Positions 11,290 to 21,999 of a stretch of DNA of 64,000 bases are shown piece by piece. Position numbers and translations under genes: made by a program. Each line of letters starts with the position of its first letter. The first letter of the stretch is position 1. The stretch comes from Acanthococcus lagerstroemiae (Eukaryota; Arthropoda; Insecta; Hemiptera; Eriococcidae). The DNA is taken from NCBI GenBank assembly GCA_031841125.1, contig CM063110.1, positions 33,433,214-33,497,213 on the forward strand. Direction: 5' to 3'. The notes under the pieces are model-generated. The model had not been told where the DNA came from, did not search any database, and saw only the letters and a list, made by a program, of their open reading frames with translations.

Positions 11290-12540
11290 GATACCATATT
11301 CGATATTATCGAACATTATTTTCCGTTGGTTTATTCATCCACGCCTTCACCTTGGATTTTATGACACTGTATGCTACGGGAAGACACGGCCTGGGCGTTA
11401 CCAATTCCTTTTTTATGCCCTCCTTCAGTCGCTTATCTGCGATCATATCCTCTTTTATGTCGCAGTGCCCAGTTTGGTGTGCCGATAGTGCCTGAATAGC
11501 CGTTTGACTGTCTGCACGGATGTAGATCTGCTTATTAACAAGGCCTTTCTGTTGGCTTCTGTCTGTGGCCTCTATGATTGCCATTACTCTGCACGGAGGA
11601 TAATGACGCCCTCACCCCGTGTCACTGAATAGTTGTCAATGCATTTTGCATTCGTGATTCCGACTCCTGCACCTTGGTCATTCTTTGAGGCATCTGCGAA
11701 TCACACATGCTCCTCTTTTCCCAGAATGCTTGGCCACTTCTTTTCCCATGCCTCTCGTGTGGGTATCATTGCACGATGTGGCTTGTTAAAGAAGCGTTCC
11801 GTCGCGATTCGGTCCCTCAGAATCCCAAAACATTTGTCCATCGTCTCCACTATCTTCCATATCCTTCTTTGGCCTGTTTTCTAGGGGGCGGAAGGTCTGG
11901 TTGGCCCAGGCAATAAGCCCTCATTATCGCAGCTGTTTGTTTCTATAGCCGTGTGAAGTAATGGTAGGTATAGGAGCATTTCAAGTGCTTTCGTCGACAC
12001 CGTTTTCATTGCCCCCGTTGTCATCACACACACGAGCCCTTGCAGGTGGTCGAGTTCTTCTCTGATTTTGGCCAAGTAGACCCGGCCCCACCTCACAACT
12101 GCCTCGTATGTGATTCTCGGAAGTATCACTCCGATATAAATACAGTGCATTATTTTGGAGAAAGTCCCCAGGTCCTGCCGACAGAGGTATGGCAAGCCCG
12201 AAGAACCTCAATCCCGTTTCTTATTTTCTCTGAGACGTAGTCCCTTCAGGAGAGTTTTTTGTTAGGATATACTCTTAAGTATTTTACCTTTCCTGTGAGA
12301 TCTAACGGTCTTCCTTTGAGCGAAAAAACTGAAGTCCGGGTTTTTCAATAACCCTTTTTTCGCTCATTATTTTTCCACACGCCGGAGTCCCCACTGCGCC
12401 AGCTCGGCGGTGGTCCCCGGTTACCTCCACAGCTAAATCGTCAGCATAGCTTTGTGTGTATATTTTGTGGCCATTTAACTCGTCCGCTAGGGAAGCCATC
12501 CGGTTTGAGCCTATAATATATTTTATTTTCTCAGTGCGGA
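11290..12540 (-). pseudogene. I-superfamily LINE, 3' half with reverse transcriptase and RNase H (copy 1)
   Basis: Read on the minus strand from about 12540 downwards, this encodes the end of a LINE reverse transcriptase followed by an RNase H domain. The RT active-site box SYADDLA lies at about 12440. The thumb/connection region contains YIGVILPRITYEAVVRWG, then LQGLVCVMTTGAMKTVSTKA and an LPLLH box (about 11900-12190). RNase H follows: FADASKNDQGAGVGI (first catalytic Asp, about 11690), an Ile-Glu-Ala region near 11575, and IRADSQTAIQAL (Asp, about 11520). The segment between that box and the C-terminal GHCDIKEDMIAD is much shorter than usual, so RNase H looks internally deleted. Several frameshifts and stops break the frame, so it is inactive. 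Presence of RNase H points to the I/LOA-type superfamily rather than R1 or RTE. A second copy lies at 15.5-18.3 kb. Confidence 0.85.
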
Positions 12541-12842
12541 AAGGGGTTCAAGAGTCGTCAAGTTCATCCTAAAGATTATTTTCTTTCTCCCCTCAGCACT
12601 TTAGGATTCTGGGGAGTTGATTTTCAGTTACTCTAATTACCTTCAATTCCGAGTTCTTTACATTGAAGGTGATAGTAATTTTTGTTGGATCATTGAATCC
12701 GTTTCTAAGAGCACCCCCCCCCCCCCCATTCAAGTGCTCGAATTTTCCCAATTTCCAAGTTCTTTTCGTTGTTGATAGAGCTTAATGAGCCCCCGAATCC
12801 GCTTTTAGGTTTCTTCCCCCCCCCTCAACCTTTCAGGCTCTG
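12541..12842. other. gene-free tract with homopolymer C runs
   Basis: No gene. A 14-base C run lies at 12714-12727 and shorter C runs near 12816-12824. The sequence has 'cccccatt...gaatccgcttttagg' phrases that repeat twice within about 100 bp. Confidence 0.6.
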
Positions 12843-13327
12843 CAGTAGTAATGCCCGATTGATCGTTTAAAATCGGTTAATCGACTTTCACTAAAAGATA
12901 TCGATTAAAAATCGATTGTGATACAACTTAAAAATTTTTCATTATTGTGTGTTTGAGTGTTCTCCTATTATTGGTGGGGGGGATGAGAATACAGAATTGC
13001 AGTCTTCAGATAGTGCTCGAACTTGGAGTAACAGTGCTAGGCATGGGTGTAGTATCTCTAGCAGTACCGGAGCGCGGTGCGCTACTAGCGCTAAGGTGAT
13101 TTGAGTGCGAACTAAAAATAGGTTGCGCGGAAATCATTCGAGTCCGCCATCTATTTCAGAACATGTTGAAGTTCTAAAGTACCTGTAAGTGGACTTATTT
13201 CGTATTTTATTTTATATTTTCAATATTTTCATTTCAGCACATACCAAAATAATCGATTAAAAATCGACTCGATTTTTTTGTTAGAATGGAGAAATCAGAT
13301 AATCGATTTTTGGGCATCACTACTCTG
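12843..13327. mobile_element. non-autonomous hAT-like element with AATCGATT subterminal repeats
   Basis: The left end reads CAGTAGTAATGCCCGATT; the reverse complement of the right end reads CAGAGTAGTGATGCCCAAAA. Both are followed inward by repeated ATCGATT and its complement (12860-12920; 13245-13315). CAG...ATGCCC ends with ATCGATT subterminal arrays are seen in hAT-type MITEs. The interior has a GC-richer stretch (about 13030-13160) with no recognisable transposase. An 8-bp target duplication could not be confirmed, so exact boundaries and superfamily are inferred. Confidence 0.6.
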
Positions 13328-15489
13328 TAGGGAGCTATTTTACTATTACTCAAACTGTTGCGATTGCTTGTATTGAAAATGGGATTTCGTGGGTTACTGA
13401 ATTCATTTCTCGGGCTCTTTTCTTTTTCTTTCCAACCCTCCAGGCTTGGTAGAAAGGAGTCAGCATTGAATAATATCAATTCGGAGACATACAAATGTAT
13501 ACTACGTAAAAAATATGGTAATGAAGGTCGCTGAATCACCCCCGCCGAGAGGAGATCTCCGAAGCGCAGTTCAATTTTCCGACAGGTGACAAAAAAAAAG
13601 CAACAATAATTTTTTAGTTTTTGGAAGTAGAATTTACTAGGATACAAAATTGATTATCATGTACCTGTACATGTACTTTAAAATTCAATTTATGCCCTTT
13701 ATTTGCAGCGAACATTCGAATTATTTCAGCAAAACTCAAAGTCGAAGCTTTTTCATGTTCTGTAGAGCTTTTTCAAACGTCGACGCCCAAAAGCATGAGG
13801 CTCAGTGCAACTAGCACCCTTTGCTCCCCCCTCTCGGCGGGGCTGCACTGAATCTATATTTCAGGAAGCTCTCTTTCAAACAAAAGCGCATCATGATTCT
13901 GTATTACACATCGCGTTCTCCCCACGAGCGATAATTTCATTTTGAATTAGTCGTATTTGTTACCAATTTAGTTTAATTTGAGTATTTTGGTTTTTGTTTT
14001 AGGTAAGTTACCTTTGATCAATGCTCGGCATCGTAGAATTCATATTTTGTGAGTACCATATACTAAATAGTTCCTAATTCGTGTGTCAACTTTAGAATAT
14101 GGATATTTCTTTCACCCTGGACTTGAAAGACGTGATTTTCAAATACTTTCATTCGTTTTTCATGTTTCTGATAAGCTTATTAGAAACCTTAAAAACCTTT
14201 GAATTCAGTCAACGCCATTTTTTTGATTTAACGTTATATGTAGGACTACAATTAATATTTGCAGGGTGTAACTTTCTGGAAAGTTGAGAAGTTGTTTCAC
14301 AGTTAATTCAAACAAGGTATTTTTAGGCACATCCCGTGATTTAGTATGCTACTTGCTGCACAGATCATAGAGGGCCTAATATATTTTCCTCCCTCTTGTA
14401 GTAGGTTACAAAAATTAGTACATACCAAGATGGTCCTTGTTTTCAACTTATAATTTTTCAAAGGGCGATACCCTAGATCGGTTCCGTGAATTAAAACCCT
14501 ATTTTTGCAAATTTATACAGAATCGGAAAGGGTTAAACTGTTCCGCAAGAGAAAGAAGTTATTATGGGAATTAATATTGATTGTTTGAATTTGAGATTCT
14601 GAAAGCCAAACTGATCACGGAGAGCAAGATTTAAGTGCATGTTCTTATTGCAGTTGTGCTGTTCATTAATAATTTTTTATTTGTGATCAGTAAAGTACAA
14701 ACGTTACCTATGATTTACTTGCTCTTTCCCCCTTCTTGTAACACTATTGTACACTTCCTATCCTACCAACGACCTTTCTCACTTTTTCTGAAAAGCCCGA
14801 AATATGCCGTGCATACCCTTCTTCTGTCAGCCGAATCAATTTTTGAATTTATTATAGCGAATACATCGAGCGGATTAAAACAACATGATACGATTTCGAT
14901 GTATAGAGTAGAAGGTTAATTTAAAATATACACCTCCACAGCATATATAACCATCTGATAAAAACCTATAACGGCGTTGTACTTATAGGCATATAGTCAC
15001 ATAATACGCACTCGATGATTGAGGGGTTGTTTTTTATTTTATCGATTCGTTTTCCTAATCTCGATAGACTCTACTAATGCTCGGTTAGCATGCGATTTCG
15101 TAATCACCTGTTCGCCGTAATACGACGTGAAAATTGCCGCCAATTTATTTAGTACAGCAGCTCCGATTTTTCACAGCAGGTTTTTCTTTTTCAATTATCG
15201 GTAAACGCTCCAGCTGCTGTTATAAATTTTAATCTTCCAAGTCTACGAATTCATTCTTTAGGTATACCACCTGTTATCACGTTAGTTGACCTCATCTTCG
15301 ACGAGACAAATGAACATGGCATCTGCAATACTCGAGCCTGTAACTGGGCACTGCGCATGCTGCTTGTGTCAACCTCTGGCCAAATTGTGGCTCCCTCAAC
15401 ATTACATACTTCGCTTTCTTCCTGTAAGACTGTCTGTCTTCTCTTCCTTTTGTCAGACTATCGACGCCCGCCCACTAGACTAGGTCAGT
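13328..15489. other. gene-free AT-rich tract
   Basis: Reading frames here (13234-13647 minus, 14635-14919 plus and others) overlap the preceding element or are low complexity, and none has a recognisable domain. Nothing supportable is seen over these 2.1 kb. Confidence 0.5.
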
Positions 15490-15710
15490 CAATTGCGTGC
15501 TTGCCGGTGGTCCAGTTCCTCTCTGATTTTGGCTAAGTGGACCCGGCCCCACCACACATCTGCCACATATGTGATTCTGGGACGTATTACACCAGTATAT
15601 ATCCAGTGCATCATTTTGCGAGGGAGTCAACAATTCCTGCCGACAAAGGTACGGCAGGCCCAAAGAGCCTCAATCCGTTTTCTTATTCTCTTTGTGATCC
15701 CTCCTGGAGA
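15490..15710 (-). pseudogene. I-superfamily LINE, copy 2, 3' piece
   Basis: Collinear with 12030-12250 of copy 1 on the same strand: both share the 'ggtggtccagttcctctctgattttggc' region, the 'cggccccac' box and the 'acaaaggtacggca' box. It encodes the same connection region (a decayed ICGRCVVGPG where copy 1 has ITYEAVVRWG). The piece stops at about 15710, exactly where the inverted-repeat element begins, and resumes at 17921. Confidence 0.8.
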
Positions 15711-16122
15711 CCAGGATTGCCAGATGAGCGACGCTGGATTGGACCACTCTCGTATTTTTTTAGGACCAAAAAGGACAAGGAAGGACCAAAATAATATTCT
15801 TTATTGGCATGTTAACATTGCCTTAGGTAGCGCTAGTGTAGCACACAAAGACAAACTAAGTAGCGCTCAACAACATTGGATGCGTCTGGGGCATTATTTC
15901 AGCTTCCCTATTCTACTACGTCAAATATCGCGATTTTCAATTTCACATAATTTCATTAAAAAAGTGTCCATGGAGGTAATTCTTATTTATCCTGATAGCT
16001 CAATGCTATAGCTGAAATTATTTCAACCCATTTGCTTTCAAAAACGATTTTTATAATGCATCAAAGGCATTCAAAGATCGCTCCTCTTACACGTTTTTGA
16101 TTTGAGCGAGTAAATTATCTCC

Positions 16123-16134
16123 TTTCTGTAGGAG
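16123..16134 (+). repeat. target-site duplication, left (RTE copy 1)
   Basis: TTTCTGTAGGAG, identical to 17085-17096 on the other side of the RTE insertion. Confidence 0.9.
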
Positions 16135-17084
16135 TTTCTTTCCTCGTTTTCAGAGAATTAAAATGGAGAGAGAAGGGTATCGAGGTGGACGGAAAGAAAC
16201 TTAACAATTTGCGCTTTGCAGATGACGTGGCCTTAATAGCTAGGAGCGAAATAGAGTTGCAAGAGATGGCAGAGGAACTCAGCGTTGCAGGGAAGGAAGC
16301 TGGACTGGTAATAAATACGAAGAAAACGGTATTATTAACAAACAGCGATGAGGTAAATCATATTACTCTTAATGGAGTAAAAATAGACAAGAGTGAAGAT
16401 ACCTGGGTCACACAATTTCGTTTTCAAGAAGCCTGGACAGAGAACTAAAAAGGAGAAAAGCTAAAGCTTGGAGGAGTTACTGGAGTTTGAAAAATATCTT
16501 TAAAGAAAAATTCCCTCTAAAATTAAAAAATAAAATTTTTGAAAGCAATGTTCAATCAGTGCTAACTTATGGAGCCCAAACGTGGGCGACCACAGCCAGC
16601 CAAAGGAACAGCCTGAGGGACACTCAAACTGCTATGGAAAGGTCCATGTTAGGTTTAAAAAGGAAAGACAGGATAAAAAACGAAGAGTCAAAAAAGAAAC
16701 TGCAGATCACAGAATGTGAGTATAAAATTAGCAAATTAAAGTTTGATTATGCCGGTCACGTAGCCAGAAGAGTAAGGGGAAGATGGGAAAGAAGGGTATT
16801 AGTTTGGCAACCATGGGGCGGAAAAAGAAGGGTAGGCAGGCCAAAAATGAGGTGGGTGGACGAAATTGTACAAACAGTGGGTAAAGCTTGGATAAGCAAG
16901 GCTATGAACAGGGAACGTCGGGAACGGATAGGGGAAGCCAATGCTCAAAATGGGCGATTAATTAAGCGAGTGTATCTTTAATCTTAAGTTTAGTTCTATT
17001 TTTTTTAATAAAAATACTGTATTAACAGATTAATATATAAATTGTAACAAAAAAATTAATAAAGGCTGGATTTTATTATTATTA
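16135..17084 (+). mobile_element. 5'-truncated RTE-like LINE (copy 1)
   Basis: This is the 3' end of an RTE-type LINE, bounded by a perfect 12-bp duplication TTTCTGTAGGAG (16123-16134 and 17085-17096). It ends in a short (TTA)n tract, as RTE elements commonly do, rather than poly(A). The first 12 or so bases (16135-16146) do not match copy 2 and look like filler at the 5' junction. The 3' untranslated region shares 'aaatactgtattaacag' and 'aaaggctggatttt' with copy 2 at 60.46 kb. Confidence 0.9.
16152..16981 (+). pseudogene. RTE-like reverse transcriptase, C-terminal part
   Basis: The frame around 16185-16448 contains the RT active-site region LRFADDVALIARSEIELQEM followed by a KEAGLVINTKKT box. 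Comparison with copy 2 (60.4-61.7 kb) shows about 7 nt missing near 16400, which causes a frameshift. The frame resumes at 16487-16981 with VLTYGAQTWATT, an H-x-AR box (YAGHVARR) and a C-terminal GRPKMRWVDEI box, the usual tail of RTE-clade proteins. Endonuclease and N-terminal RT motifs are absent through 5' truncation. It cannot encode an active enzyme. Confidence 0.9.
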
Positions 17085-17533
17085 TTTCTGTAGGAGCAGG
17101 GCTACCAACATAGGTACTTTTGGTTAACTTCCCAATACGAGCTTTCAAACTCTTCTAACGTACGCGATGGTATATAAAGGGAAAAGGTAGTACGTCACAT
17201 TTCAGTTTTCTGACTTTAGCGCCTGGACAAGGTGAATACTTAATTAACTTCCCCATAAACAACTAGCTGAATGCTGGACGCTGCATAGTTAGAAAGACGC
17301 GGTGTTACCAACATTATAGTTGATTTTCTGAGAGAAAATATAATGTTACATACTGCCTTCTCCCTATAGATGATATGGAATTCAAAATCGAACAAGGCAA
17401 AAAATAACAAACGAACAATTTTGTCTCTGTCTAAGAACAGGTATCAGTAAATAAGCATTGCGACATTGACATGCCACTTCAGTTGAACTTTGACTCTAAA
17501 ATTCGCACTCGAAGGTGATGATGATCAGCACTA

Positions 17534-17706
17534 TGGCAGTATAGTTTCACCCGGGTATATCGAGCAGCCATATTGTTGCAACGTCGGTTTATGAAACGAA
17601 AATTGGTCACGCGGTGTGACCTTTGGTGTGACGCGGTGTTTACCGGTCAGCCGATTTTCTTTCGACGGACTAAAGTTGCAACAATCCAGATGAAACTATA
17701 CTGACC
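17534..17706. mobile_element. foldback MITE inside the inverted-repeat element
   Basis: GGCAGTATAGTTTCACC at 17535 is matched by the reverse complement of GATGAAACTATACTGACC ending at 17706, and an inner pair ATTGTTGCAAC / GTTGCAACAAT is also inverted. The total is about 172 bp and non-coding. It is a fourth layer of insertion, or a subterminal feature, within the 15711-17920 element. Confidence 0.6.
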
Positions 17707-17920
17707 TACCAGCACATGAATAGGGTTGGCGTGTTTTAAAACAATAAAGGTTCTTCATTGGTGAAAATGAACCTCCAATTCCTTTTTTTCTGGTTTATTT
17801 TTCAAATATCAATCGATTTCTGGAAGATTATTTGCGGACTAAAAAAATACCCAAATAAAGAAAGGGACCAAAAAAAAAAAGGAACAACATTTTAAAAAAG
17901 GACCAAATCTGGCAACCCAG

Positions 17921-18300
17921 GGAGAGTTTTCCATCAAGATGTACGCCTAAGTATTTCACTTTTCCTGTGAGAGCTAACGGTCTTTTTCTGTATTACACCT
18001 TGATCAACTCCTTGCCCTTCCTTTTGTGGGTGAAAAGAGTGGTCTTAGTTTTAAGTTGTATCCGAGTTTATCGATAACCTTTTTTTCGACCATCCTTTTT
18101 CTTACATCGGAGTCCCCACTGCGTTAGCTCCGCGATGGTCCCTGGAAATTTGCCAGTTACTACCACAGCCATATCGTCAACACTGCCTTGTGTGTATATT
18201 TTTTGACCATTTAACGTATCCAGCAAACTGTCCACCACTAGGCTCCATAGTAGGGGTAAGAGTTCTTCCCCCTGTGGGCAGTCCCTGATGGTCGTTGCGT
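17921..18300 (-). pseudogene. I-superfamily LINE, copy 2, 5' piece
   Basis: Continues LINE copy 2 upstream of the insertion. On the minus strand it encodes a degenerate PQGEELLPLLWSLVVDSLL box (normally PQG..SPLLW) followed by KIYTQ and SVDDMAVVV, where the usual YADD has become SVDD. It is collinear with 12250-12500 of copy 1 and extends about 60 bp further upstream. The 5' end is lost near 18300. Confidence 0.8.
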
Positions 18301-18313
18301 GGATATGTTAGTT

Positions 18314-18526
18314 TCAGTAAGTTATCTGAATCGTTCTGTCTTTTAGCACAGACATTATCTCGCTTATTAGACTTTCCATTTTTCCCCTTTCTCTCAGGAC
18401 TGTTTCCGTTAATTCATGAGAAGTCGCGTCAAACTCTCTCTGTATTTCGAAAAGTCGTGTTACTAGTGAGTCTGATGGAAATATGTCTCGCTGTGTGACC
18501 AACTGGTAACGTGCCCGCTTCGCCAT
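18314..18526 (-). other. short open frame of unknown origin (70 codons)
   Basis: The minus-strand frame has a plausible helical, charged composition (for example a SHELTETVLRERGKMESL stretch) suggestive of coiled coil, unlike the low-complexity frames around it. It overlaps the tRNA-like head of the SINE at its upstream end, so at least its N-terminal part is not a native gene. It may be a leftover from a transposon. No family recognised. Confidence 0.2.
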
Positions 18527-18870
18527 TCTTGTGTCTCGGGTTCGAGTCCCACCAATGCCGGAAAGCTAATGATATTCGATTACCCCCTGTAACATCCTAG
18601 CAAACCCAGTGACTACAGAATCAGCCGAGGTGGAAATAAAGCGCATCCTGTAAGTCCCGCCAGATTGAACGAAAAAAGCATTACAATCGCAGGGAGTGTT
18701 ACCACCCGATCAGCAAGATTGGTACTGTGCGTGTGCATTTCATGAACAGCTTACTCAGCGTCGTGAAAAACGTGGCTTATAAGCAGTCTGCGGTTGCACA
18801 CCTTTTGCATAAACTCTAACGCAACAAACCGTGGGGAAAGCAGCGGCAAACTACCCCACTAACCCTGTTC
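18480..18870 (+). mobile_element. tRNA-derived SINE, family 1, copy A
   Basis: A tRNA-like head has a recognisable A-box-like TGACCAACTGG (about 18495) and a perfect polymerase III B box GGTTCGAGTCC (18539-18549) at normal spacing. It is followed by a body of about 300 bp ending in CGTGGGGAAAGCAGCGGCAA and ACTACCCCAC. That tail recurs at 56255-56290, and the middle body (CCGCCAG...CATTACAATCGCAGGGAG...GGTACTGTGCGTG) recurs at 55650-55725. Two copies with the same tail but different mid-bodies establish a SINE family. RNA polymerase III transcription is inferred from the boxes. Confidence 0.8.
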
Positions 18871-20354
18871 AGGAAAGTCGCGCGTCAGCAATCCTGATCG
18901 CCAACGTTTGACATCGGATACCGTACTTGAAGAAGAGGAAAATATGTTGAAATGGCACATAACACTGCACTAGCCGCTAGATTGAACTACAGAGCCATCA
19001 AATTTTCAGTTCGAGATAAATTTAAACATATAGCCCTAATTTCAAAACAATTAATCCCGCGTTTCGGCGTCGCATCGCTGCGAACAGCGATTAACATAGA
19101 AAATTAATTTTCCTCGGCGAAGGTAAATATTTCGAAGCAGTTTTTCCCCCCCTCTCATCTCTAGACCGAGCCGCCGATCTATACGCTCGTTTATATCTTC
19201 CACCGATAATTACCGTTCGAAACGAACTGCCGGCCAAAATCGGTTTTTATTTTCAATATCATTGCAACAGTTGAATTAATCACAATTAGGATTAAGCTGT
19301 AACTGTCATTAGCGTATTTCGGCCAAATATATTTCCTTCGCTGTCATATTATAAACATTTTACGGTTGTTTATCAAAGCGAGACAAATCTGCCAAGTGAA
19401 TTCATTTATCACCATTAAGCTGTATATAGAGCTATACACAGACTATGGTAGAGATGCACCCGACTACGTTTCAACTTCCCCGCTAATAATCCTCGTGTAT
19501 TATGATAATGGCGGTATGGCTTACCAGACGTTTGTGCGCTGCCTATAATACAATGTCAGAACAAAACTTGACGTTCCCAGGCAAAACGAATCAAAATCGT
19601 TTTACCACAATCTGGATTCGTTAGACGATAATGTATTTTCATTTAATGATTTTACTTGCGAAACATCATTACAAGCTTATAACTTATAAACATAGTGCTA
19701 TGTGTACATTCCTTGGTAGGATGTTTCATTCATGCCACTGAAAAAGGAAAAGAAGAAAAAAACACCTGGAACTAGTGGTTGATAGTCGACTCATTCTACT
19801 CACGTGTTCGCGTGCTTGTCCACCACACTTCCAGGAGGTGAAATGTTACAAATTGAAAAAGTTTCCCGTCACCATTACAGAGTAATTCATTTTCACGACT
19901 GCAGAGTGAATACAGAAGTAGAAAAGTAGCTTACTCGGCAAAATGAGTTTTCGATATCTGCACATCCATCCCCCGGCTGGTGAATTGGAGTCAGCTTTGT
20001 CTACAACCCGAGTAAACTAAGAAGAAAACTAATTCTGTGTTTAAAATGCGAGCGGGAATAGAATATAAGCAAAATGTTGTCAGGGTTTCATCCTCGAGCT
20101 TTCTTCAGCCAGCTTGTTGCATACATACTACCTCACACAAACAGTAACATAAGTAAATATATACCACATTTTTCCCACAAGACGAAATGAAAACTCGTTC
20201 GCTTCGCTTACGATTTCAGGAGGCAAACGAAGGCATGCCTTACGGATTACTCGGGAAATTTGCCCCCTAATTCCTACGTATGCTGTGGAGAGGGGTTACT
20301 CAAGAGATTTTTCTACCTAAGAATTTTACATGTCAGTTGGACGCTATCTTATAT
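18871..20354. other. gene-free tract including a CpG-rich block
   Basis: Positions about 19040-19330 are CpG-rich and non-repetitive (GCGTTTCGGCGTCGCATCGC, CCTCGGCGAAGG), then return to AT-rich. No gene is supported; the 60-residue frame at 19366 has no recognised domain. Confidence 0.4.
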
Positions 20355-21253
20355 ACAAGGCGACCAGTTTCTGGGAAACCGAAAAAACCGGCAAAAGTCA
20401 GGGAATTTTGAAGAAAATTTTATGTTGTGAAACTATTGTGTAATTGAGTGCGGGCAATAGAAGAGGACGTGTCACTTACGCCCTTTTTAGGCCATGGTTG
20501 ATTTAGATTCTCCGAAGCTTCGTCTACCTACGTTCCAAACATCACAGCACTATCTACCACAGATTTCGAGCACTATATGTTTTTTTACCACCGATTCTTC
20601 GAATAACTGAGTGCGGGCAGTAGAAAAGGGCGTAAGTGTTACTTACGGTCACTTATACTCACGGAAATTTACGCCCGTCAACCCCATGCCGCAGTTTTCA
20701 CTTCCGCGCATTCCAGGACAACTAATGGCCGCTAAAAAAAGGATGTACTGGACCTAATGCCTTAATGTTTCAAATTTGTGTCGAAAACTTTACAGAGAAG
20801 TCTTTGTACTTGATATTGAAATATAAAATCGTATTTTTACATGTTTTACTGCAAGTAAACACGCTGCTTTCGCCGATACTTCGTTTATAATTTTTGAGCA
20901 ACTGAAAAGAGCACAAGTATACTTGCGTTGAAAAATTAGAGATTTAATCGCACAGATCAGTGTAGAAGATTATAGGAAAATTTAAGATTGCTCATTTTAT
21001 TCCAATTTTATTAACAATTCACACTGAAAGTTAAACCTTAGATTTTCCTATCTCACACTCCACTGATGATTATCTCAAAACTTAGTTTTGTTACTTACGC
21101 CCTTTTACACTGCCCGCACTCAATTTTTTGTGTCAGATTCAATATTGAATATATTTTTTAAATAATTTGTTTGTTATGAAAAAGTTGGAAAATGTACTGG
21201 AAAAATCTGGAAATTTTTTTGGGGGGAGGGGAGCGGGGAGCTGGCCACCCTGT
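20355..21253. mobile_element. DNA element with GGTGGCCAG-type ends
   Basis: The left end reads ACAAGGCGACCAG and the reverse complement of the right end reads ACAGGGTGGCCAG (10 of 13 identical). Inside the left end is 'gaaaaaaccggcaaaagtcagg' and inside the right end 'ctggaaaaatctgg'. Similar words stand at the far end of the decayed transposase locus (54292-54344: CTGGAAAAATCAGGG ... AGTGGCCATCC). This suggests a non-autonomous relative of that transposon. A second, nested inverted-repeat element occupies 20607-21124. Confidence 0.55.
20607..21124. mobile_element. nested MITE with GAGTGCGGGCAGT ends
   Basis: CTGAGTGCGGGCAGTAGAAA with AGGGCGTAAGT following at 20607 is inverted at 21090-21124 as ACTTACGCCCTTTTACACTG and CCCGCACTCAA. 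A third, direct copy of the same terminus (ATTGAGTGCGGGCAATAG) stands at 20443, about 165 bp upstream, so a terminal block has been duplicated or an earlier copy truncated. No coding capacity. Confidence 0.7.
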
Positions 21254-21999
21254 AATAAGAGAAGTCAGGAAGGGAGTGTGACCAGACATGCTTCGGGGAA
21301 AATAAGTTTTGCCAGCCAACATCGCAAGCCATCACTATAACAAGCAGCTGGTCAATGCCCCTTTCCCCTCCCTCTCCGCGGGAGAAAGTTGAATAGATAA
21401 CGTTCTGCATCATGGTTGTCATTTTCTCTTTTTTTTTTTTTTTTTTTTAGGGCCCCCTCCTAGTTTCTACCCCTCTCACCAAAAATGTTTCAAAAATAAC
21501 GGTTGGATGCGGAGAAATGAATTTTTTTGTAATTCCATTTTTGTGTCCTTTGTGGATGATTATAGGGGTTGAAAGTCAAAGTGTGTTCTCATAAAATGGG
21601 GATCCGTCGACTCTATCAAACAGAGCTCAAATTTTCAGAAGTTTACCTGTACATCATGTGAAATAACAATCAGTTTAGCATTCCTAATGGGTACTTAGAC
21701 TTCAGAAGCTCGAAAATTAAGTGACTCTGGTCAATAACATTAAACCGAAAAATTTTCAAGGGGACGGAAGAGAGCTTCATAGTTTTGTCAGTTGAAACCG
21801 AAAAAAAAAGAGTTCTCATAGATGAGATTATAGTTGCTAATGGAGTGAGTAAAAGTTTTATTTTTTTTTACCCCTACATTTTGAGTTGTAAAAATTAGTA
21901 ATTTTCAACTTTTTTCGCAGATCGTGGGAAGGAAGGGGAATTTATCCCCATACTAAAATTCTTCAGATGCATTTCACTCGGAAAGGATCTTCCAGATTA
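21254..21999. other. gene-free tract
   Basis: Contains a 20-base T run (21429-21448). No supportable gene. Confidence 0.5.

Larger units (their letters stand above)
15711..17920. mobile_element. inverted-repeat DNA element inserted into LINE copy 2
   Basis: The left end reads CCAGGATTGCCAGAT and the reverse complement of the right end reads CTGGGTTGCCAGAT. The element is flanked by GGAGA on both sides (15706-15710 and 17921-17925). The uninterrupted LINE copy 1 has a single GGAGA at the same place (about 12250), which gives an empty-site comparison and fixes the boundaries to within a base or two. GGACCAAA words recur near both ends. Without the nested RTE fragment the element is about 1.26 kb and shows no transposase, so it is non-autonomous. 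The ends resemble hAT ends, but the visible duplication is 5 bp (6 of 8 if extended), so the superfamily stays open. Confidence 0.8.
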
